NCBI GenBank assembly: GCA_046260155.1
Contig: JBJYXV010000023.1
Coordinates: 1-64,000, forward strand
Source: PFL25 sp046260155
GTDB taxonomy: Bacteria > Chloroflexota > Anaerolineae > Anaerolineales > UBA4823
DNA length: 64,000 nt
Direction of reading: 5' to 3'
The translations under genes were made by a program, and so were the position numbers. A model generated the notes under the pieces. That model did no database searches. It was not told the origin of the DNA and worked only from the letters and a program-made list of their open reading frames with translations. Below are positions 59,290-64,000 of this stretch, piece after piece (within the stretch, counting starts at the first letter, position 1; every line of letters starts with the position of its first letter).

Positions 59290-60423
59290 ATGTCATATCG
59301 TCACTTGAAAGCAGTCACCCGCAAAGAAATCCTCCACATCCTTCGGGACAGGATGACTTTAGTATTGGTCTTGCTGACGCCCACTATCTTGCTGTTTATC
59401 ATGGCATACGCCATCACAGTCGATATCCACCACGTTCCGATTGGAGTTCTTGATTACGATCAAAGCCCGCTGTCCCGCTCATTAATCCAACAAATTACAG
59501 CGGGCGAAGACTTAGATTTGTACGCCCAGGTCGACTCATTCGACGCACTTGAACAATTGCTCATCCAGGGGAAAATTAAAGCCGCCTTGATCATCGGGCC
59601 CAATTTTGCCAGCGATTTAACATCATTGCGCGGGTTGCCCATACAAATTATCATCGACGGGACAGAACCTCAAAGTGGGGCATTTGCTGTGGACCATATT
59701 GCACTGCGGATTGAGAGGTTAATTAATAACCAGCTTTCAAATCAGATCCAGGCACTTGGCCTTGATCTTGATTCCGTCCAATCCTTCGATCTCCGCGTGC
59801 GAACCTGGTACAACCCAAGCCTGAAATCAAGAGTAGATTTAATCCCAGGCTTGATATCTATGGTGCTGGGCTTACCTGCGTTATCCGTAGCTCTAACTTT
59901 ATCTCATGAACGCGAACATGGGACCTTGGAGCAATTACTAGCCACACCTATCAGCCGGATCGAACTTCTGCTCGGAAAGATGATCCCTTATATTTTCTTC
60001 GGATTGCTTAATGTGATTTTGATACCAATTATTGCGATCGCCTGGTTTCGGATTCCTTTTAATGGTAATTTCCTTTTATACCTACTCCTCTCCACCATAT
60101 TCTTGTTCGCAATTCTCGGTCTCGGCACGATCGTTGGTGTCTTCATGCGCACCCAGGCTGCTGCTCTCGCGCTCTCATTTCTGGTCATATTCTTCCCCGG
60201 TTTCTTCTTAACCGGCATCTTCTTCCCGATCGTTTCGATGCCGGAGATGATGCGTTTGGAAGCCCTTGCGCTCCCTGGGACACACTATGCAATCATCACT
60301 CGTGGCGTATTTCTTCCGGGTGTTGGACTGGAAGTTCTTTGGCCCTACGCGATTATGCTGATCGTGCTTGGCCTGGTTTTCATTGCAATTGCCGCACTAT
60401 TCTTTAGAAAGAAATTGGCTTGA
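59290..60423 (+). CDS. ABC-2 type permease (YbhS/YbhR-like), first
   Basis: About 377 residues. One TM helix near the N-terminus (VLVLLTPTILLFIMAYAI), a large periplasmic domain (about residues 50-180), then five TM helices. SLKSRVDLIPGLISMVLG and SHEREHGTLEQLLATPISRIELLLGK are the ABC-2 membrane hallmarks. It forms half of the export channel. ATG at 59290 is preferred to a TTG at 59278 that overlaps the ATPase gene. Confidence 0.92.
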   Translation: MSYRHLKAVTRKEILHILRDRMTLVLVLLTPTILLFIMAYAITVDIHHVPIGVLDYDQSPLSRSLIQQITAGEDLDLYAQVDSFDALEQLLIQGKIKAALIIGPNFASDLTSLRGLPIQIIIDGTEPQSGAFAVDHIALRIERLINNQLSNQIQALGLDLDSVQSFDLRVRTWYNPSLKSRVDLIPGLISMVLGLPALSVALTLSHEREHGTLEQLLATPISRIELLLGKMIPYIFFGLLNVILIPIIAIAWFRIPFNGNFLLYLLLSTIFLFAILGLGTIVGVFMRTQAAALALSFLVIFFPGFFLTGIFFPIVSMPEMMRLEALALPGTHYAIITRGVFLPGVGLEVLWPYAIMLIVLGLVFIAIAALFFRKKLA

Positions 60424-60428
60424 TCCGT

Positions 60429-61553
60429 ATGCTGCTTCGAATTTGGGCACTTGTTCGAAAAGAATTCATCCACCTTCGCCATGATTGGTGGCTTCCAGCC
60501 TTTATGCTGATCGGTGGGGCGATGGAGCTGTTGTTAATAGGCTGGGCCACTTCACGGCCGATCACCAACCTGCCTCTCATGGTATTTGATCAAGATCAGA
60601 GTACAGCCAGTCGCGAGATTGTCCAGAAATTGGAAAATACAGGCACTTTTATCGTACAGAAAAATGTTGCGGAGATGGAAACCATAGAACATGCAATTGA
60701 GCGGGGAGAAATTAATGCTGCGATCATCATTCCCCCGGATTACCTTGAGAAGATTAAATCGGTAGATGAATCTCCAGTCCTGTTCGTAATCCTTAACGGG
60801 GCTGAGAGCACACCAGCAAAAGAAGCATTGCGTACCATTGAGGGTGTAGCGCGTGATATCGGTGAGCAAATTACATTCGAAAGGTTACAAATCGATCCGG
60901 AACAATTTGCAGGATTTAACCCCAGTTTGCGGGTATGGTTTAACGAAGCTTTGAGCGAAGCGCTGTACACCACCCCAGCCGAACTTAGTTTGATGCTTGA
61001 GTTCACTATTTTACTGTTCGCTGCCCTCTCCTTTACCCGCGAGCGCGAGTTGGGAACATTGGAACAGTTATTGGTGATGCCGTTTTCATCGCTCGATATC
61101 ATCCTCGGTAAATCGATCCCAGTCATTCTGATTGGGTTTGTCGACTTCCTGATCCTGTTAAGTATCACCCATTTTGCCTTCGGAGTGCCGGTCCGGGGTC
61201 CCCTGCCTTTACTTCTGCTCCTGGTCTTTATTTATATCCTGGTTGAACTCGGGAAAGGATTCGTGATCAGTGTCATTTCCCGCACTCAGCACCAGGCGTT
61301 TTTAATCGTATTGATCGTGGGGATGGTCGATTTCATGTTTACGGGCTACGCAGCACCAGTTGAGTCGATGCCTCAAGCACTTCAAATCATTGCCAACGTG
61401 GTTCCCGCGCATCATATGTTAGCCATCACGCGGGGTATTTTGCTCAAGGGTGCTGGCCTGGAGACCTTATGGTTCAACGTGCTCGCGCTAATTATCCTAG
61501 GTATATTGATCGGGACATTTTCCTTCAGGTTTGTCAGGCGCGCATTGGATTGA
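60429..61553 (+). CDS. ABC-2 type permease (YbhR/YbhS-like), second
   Basis: About 374 residues with the same plan: an N-terminal TM helix, a periplasmic domain, then five TM helices. TRERELGTLEQLLVMPFSSLDIILGKS parallels the first permease. It would pair with it as a heterodimer. A TTG at 60420 overlaps the previous stop (TTGA) and would give three more residues; ATG at 60429 is used here. Confidence 0.92.
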   Translation: MLLRIWALVRKEFIHLRHDWWLPAFMLIGGAMELLLIGWATSRPITNLPLMVFDQDQSTASREIVQKLENTGTFIVQKNVAEMETIEHAIERGEINAAIIIPPDYLEKIKSVDESPVLFVILNGAESTPAKEALRTIEGVARDIGEQITFERLQIDPEQFAGFNPSLRVWFNEALSEALYTTPAELSLMLEFTILLFAALSFTRERELGTLEQLLVMPFSSLDIILGKSIPVILIGFVDFLILLSITHFAFGVPVRGPLPLLLLLVFIYILVELGKGFVISVISRTQHQAFLIVLIVGMVDFMFTGYAAPVESMPQALQIIANVVPAHHMLAITRGILLKGAGLETLWFNVLALIILGILIGTFSFRFVRRALD

Positions 61554-61612
61554 AACGTGAACAGCAACAATAATGACAAATATTGTCCTCATCTCTCTCG
61601 CGATGATCAATC

Positions 61613-62587
61613 ATGACCGATAAAAAGCCTGCCATAACAGCGACCGAATTAACCAAAAAATTTGGAAGTTTTACTGCTGTATCCAGGGTGAGCTTCCAGG
61701 TAAGTCTGGGGGAAATTTTCGGATTTTTGGGACCCAATGGTTCAGGTAAGACTACCACCATCCGGATGATGCTGGGGTTGCTCCGTCCAAGCGAAGGTCA
61801 GGTCAATATTCTTGGTATGCAGGTGGATGGAAATACGCACCAGATTCGGCAGCAGGTAGGCTATATGTCGCAGCGATTCAGTCTTTATAACGATCTCACG
61901 GTGACGCAAAATTTGCAGTTCTATGCAATGGCATATGGTTTATCCTCCTCAAATTTAAGAAAGAAGGTCGAAGAATCAATTCAATTATCTGGTTTGGAAG
62001 GACACGAAAATACTCAAACAAAAAATCTCTCAGGAGGTTGGCGGCAGAGATTAGCACTGAGTGCAGCGATCATCCACCAACCAGCTGTGCTCTTCCTGGA
62101 CGAACCCACTGCCGGTGTTGATCCAGTGTCAAGGCGTGCCTTCTGGAATTTACTATATGAGCAGGCTGCTCGCGGCGTGACGATATTTGTCACCACCCAT
62201 TATATGGACGAAGCAGAACACTGCCAGAAATTAGCCTTTATCAGAAATGGAAAAATCATCGCAAAAGGATCACCAGAGCAAATCAAACTCGAAATGATGC
62301 CTGGACAAGTATTAGAATTCACACCATCTGATCCTGATCGAGCAGTGGAAATCCTGCGCTCGGCAAAAAGAACCGGTAAACTCCGCATTGATGATGTAGA
62401 GCTCTTCGGTACCTCAGTCCATATTATTGCACCCGATTTGGAAGTCTATCAACCCCAGATTTATTCCGAATTACTTCAAGCACATATCGACCCCGGTCCG
62501 ATGGCACTTATCGAACCTACTTTAGAAGATGTCTTTATCGCCAGCATGCGCACACCGAGTGTGCAGAATGGTGGAAATGAGAATTGA
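61613..62587 (+). CDS. ABC transporter ATP-binding protein (second of two)
   Basis: A 324-residue ATPase: Walker A GPNGSGKTT, Q-loop MSQRFSLYNDL, signature LSGGWRQRLALS, Walker B VLFLDEPTAGVD, HTH-like C-tail DPGPMALIEPTLEDVFIASM. It is the second half of what is a single YbhF in E. coli. Sixty bases separate it from the permease. No mutations in catalytic motifs, so both ATPases are probably active. Confidence 0.93.
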   Translation: MTDKKPAITATELTKKFGSFTAVSRVSFQVSLGEIFGFLGPNGSGKTTTIRMMLGLLRPSEGQVNILGMQVDGNTHQIRQQVGYMSQRFSLYNDLTVTQNLQFYAMAYGLSSSNLRKKVEESIQLSGLEGHENTQTKNLSGGWRQRLALSAAIIHQPAVLFLDEPTAGVDPVSRRAFWNLLYEQAARGVTIFVTTHYMDEAEHCQKLAFIRNGKIIAKGSPEQIKLEMMPGQVLEFTPSDPDRAVEILRSAKRTGKLRIDDVELFGTSVHIIAPDLEVYQPQIYSELLQAHIDPGPMALIEPTLEDVFIASMRTPSVQNGGNEN

Positions 62588-62634
62588 GCAAGCAGTCCCC
62601 AAACATCTTTGGGCACTAATAACGGGAGTATAAA

Positions 62635-64000
62635 ATGAAGAAGACCAGGAATACCATCATATTTTTATTCATAGTCACCCTCTTGATACTCAGCAGCTGT
62701 GACACTCTCCTACCAGCGAAGGAAGATGGATTGAATGCCTCTGGGGTCATCGAAGCCGTAGAGGTCGATGTTTCACCAGAAATTGGAGGGCGTGTTGCAG
62801 AAGTCTTTGCTAAAGAAGGCTCGCAAGTTGACCTGGGGGATATATTATTCCGCTTGGAAGCGGATTCGTTAACAGCCCAAAGGGTGCAAGCGCTTGCTGC
62901 CCAGAGATTTGCACAAGCCCAACTAGATACCTCGCACACAACGCTTGATTCTGCTCAGGCGGCCCTAGTAGCAGCGGAAACAGGAGTCGCATCCGCCAGA
63001 GCCCAATATGAACTTGTCCTTGAGAGTGCACGTATTCAAGATCAGCCACGCAGGATTGAAAACTGGAACGAAGACAGCCCCCAGGAATTTTCGCTACCGG
63101 TCTGGTATTTTCAAAAGGAAGAAGTGATCAGCGCTGCTGAATATGAACTTGAACAATCGAAAGAATCGTACGATATCGAAACGGCAAACTACGAATCAAT
63201 CCGTGATTTAGCCAGCAATGCAGATCTCAAAGCTGCGGAAGAAAGGTTAATCAATGCGCAAACAGCATTCTCTATTGCCGAGGATTTGCTGGATCGGGAT
63301 ATTCAAAGAGATGGAAAAGAAGAAATTGAAAGTTTTCTGGAGATCATCCACGATGATGCTGAAGCTGAACTGGATGCAGCGCAATCTGCATATGAGACGA
63401 TGCTCTCTGATCAATCCTTCACCGATGTACTTGAAGCTCGTGCTCGACTGGCGGTCGCCAGAGAAAGGTATGAGACTGCGCTCGATCGGTTGAATTCGCT
63501 GCTTTCTGGAAGCGATGCAAGGACAGTAAAAGCCGCAGAAGCTGGCATCGCCCAAGCTGAAGCCGGCGTAGAACTGGCTCAGGCAAACGTGTCTCAGGCT
63601 GCTAGCAGCATCGCACAGGGTGAACAAGCAGTTGCCCAAGCAGAAGCAGGAGTGAAGATCATCGATCTTCAATTGGGTAAACTTGAAGTTCCCGCTCCTG
63701 TCGCGGGAATCATCATGACCCGCAATATTGAACCTGGTGAATTGATCCAACCCGGTGTAGCAGCTTTTACGATTGGTCGCTTGGATCAATTAACCATTAA
63801 AGTATATGTCCCCGAAAATTTATATGGCCAAATAAATCTTGGTGACCCAGCTTCTGTGCAGGTTGATTCTTATCCCGGAGAAACATTCAGTGCGCAGGTG
63901 ATTCGTATTGCTGATCAAGCTGAATATACTCCACGTAACGTCCAAACCCCGCAGGACAGGCAGACCACCGTGTTCGAGATCGAATTATCGGTAGATGATC
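62635..64000 (+). CDS. HlyD-family membrane fusion protein (cut by window end)
   Basis: The frame starts at ATG 62635 with GGGAG upstream and is open to the last base (about 455 residues seen). Signal peptide with lipobox LLILSSC. Then the N-terminal lipoyl-like half (ASGVIEAVEVDVSPEIGGRV), a long coiled coil (about residues 85-340, with repeats such as AEAGIAQAEAGVELAQANVS), the second lipoyl half (LEVPAPVAGIIMTRNIEPG) and a beta-barrel. It links the ABC-2 pump to the outside, as YbhG does. In an organism without a classical outer membrane it would act on the cell surface. The end lies outside the window. Confidence 0.93.
   Translation, partial: MKKTRNTIIFLFIVTLLILSSCDTLLPAKEDGLNASGVIEAVEVDVSPEIGGRVAEVFAKEGSQVDLGDILFRLEADSLTAQRVQALAAQRFAQAQLDTSHTTLDSAQAALVAAETGVASARAQYELVLESARIQDQPRRIENWNEDSPQEFSLPVWYFQKEEVISAAEYELEQSKESYDIETANYESIRDLASNADLKAAEERLINAQTAFSIAEDLLDRDIQRDGKEEIESFLEIIHDDAEAELDAAQSAYETMLSDQSFTDVLEARARLAVARERYETALDRLNSLLSGSDARTVKAAEAGIAQAEAGVELAQANVSQAASSIAQGEQAVAQAEAGVKIIDLQLGKLEVPAPVAGIIMTRNIEPGELIQPGVAAFTIGRLDQLTIKVYVPENLYGQINLGDPASVQVDSYPGETFSAQVIRIADQAEYTPRNVQTPQDRQTTVFEIELSVDD

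Noticed and set aside
62598..62613. Hairpin CCCAAA-CATC-TTTGGG as a terminator before the HlyD gene
   Set aside because: No T-run follows on either strand, and the operon clearly continues.
1..64000. Mobile elements, CRISPR arrays, phage genes, rRNA
   Set aside because: No transposase, integrase, evenly spaced repeat, cas gene or rRNA segment was seen on either strand.

Overview
The window looks like a chromosomal segment of a Chloroflexota bacterium of the Anaerolineae type. This is inferred from protein character: many two-ended membrane or secreted proteins with Thr-Pro-rich stalks, a short MshC-like cysteinyl-tRNA synthetase, LuxR/Kelch and YYGW-repeat surface proteins, and moderate GC content. 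No rRNA, insertion sequence, prophage or CRISPR array was seen. One tRNA gene, tRNA-Gly(CCC), is present.

Layout. 1-1467: the edge of a minus-strand membrane protein and a cysS/mshC-like gene. 1699-11656: a plus-strand run with an MFS transporter, a DUF4062-like protein, an alkyl-DHAP-synthase-like flavoenzyme, GlpD, an MrfA/YprA-type helicase carrying an HNH insert, the YprB exonuclease and a metallophosphoesterase. 11713-13441: minus-strand serine hydrolase and nitroreductase. 13575-22989: ABC exporter, starch-synthase-like glycosyltransferase, aldo/keto reductase, two-component system, TrmI methyltransferase and a Nudix hydrolase. 23002-29977: housekeeping genes (rplY, S41 protease, smpB, erpA) mixed with small unknowns and a LysE exporter. 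30158-33263: a consensus promoter drives a membrane protein, an alpha/beta-hydrolase and a peroxiredoxin-like gene with an in-frame UGA that is best read as selenocysteine, followed by an SDR. 34044-39686: an ABC-F ATPase behind a leader-peptide/terminator attenuator, then a 1291-residue secreted M23 multidomain protein. 39804-49996: a tightly coupled eight-gene glycosylation cluster. 50089-53741: minus-strand surface proteins and a membrane-tethered LuxR-Kelch protein. 53742-57224: a sparse region with tRNA-Gly, a candidate small RNA, a CAT-like acetyltransferase and small conserved proteins. 57402-64000: a TetR-controlled ABC-2 efflux operon with two ATPases, two permeases and an HlyD-type adaptor cut by the window end.

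How genes work together. GlpD (glycerol-3-phosphate to DHAP) beside an AGPS-like enzyme suggests ether-lipid precursor metabolism. YprA/YprB homologues side by side suggest a DNA-repair pair. The glycosylation cluster has soluble GT4/GT2 enzymes, two GT-C-like membrane proteins and a flippase-like membrane protein, fitting lipid-linked sugar assembly. The terminal operon resembles E. coli YbhGFSR with CecR, but the double ATPase is split into two genes.

The strongest unusual signals are the UGA-containing Prx-like gene with a SECIS-like hairpin, the ABC-F attenuator, a terminator/anti-terminator-like pair in the rplY leader, the HNH insert in the helicase, and the membrane-anchored LuxR-Kelch protein.
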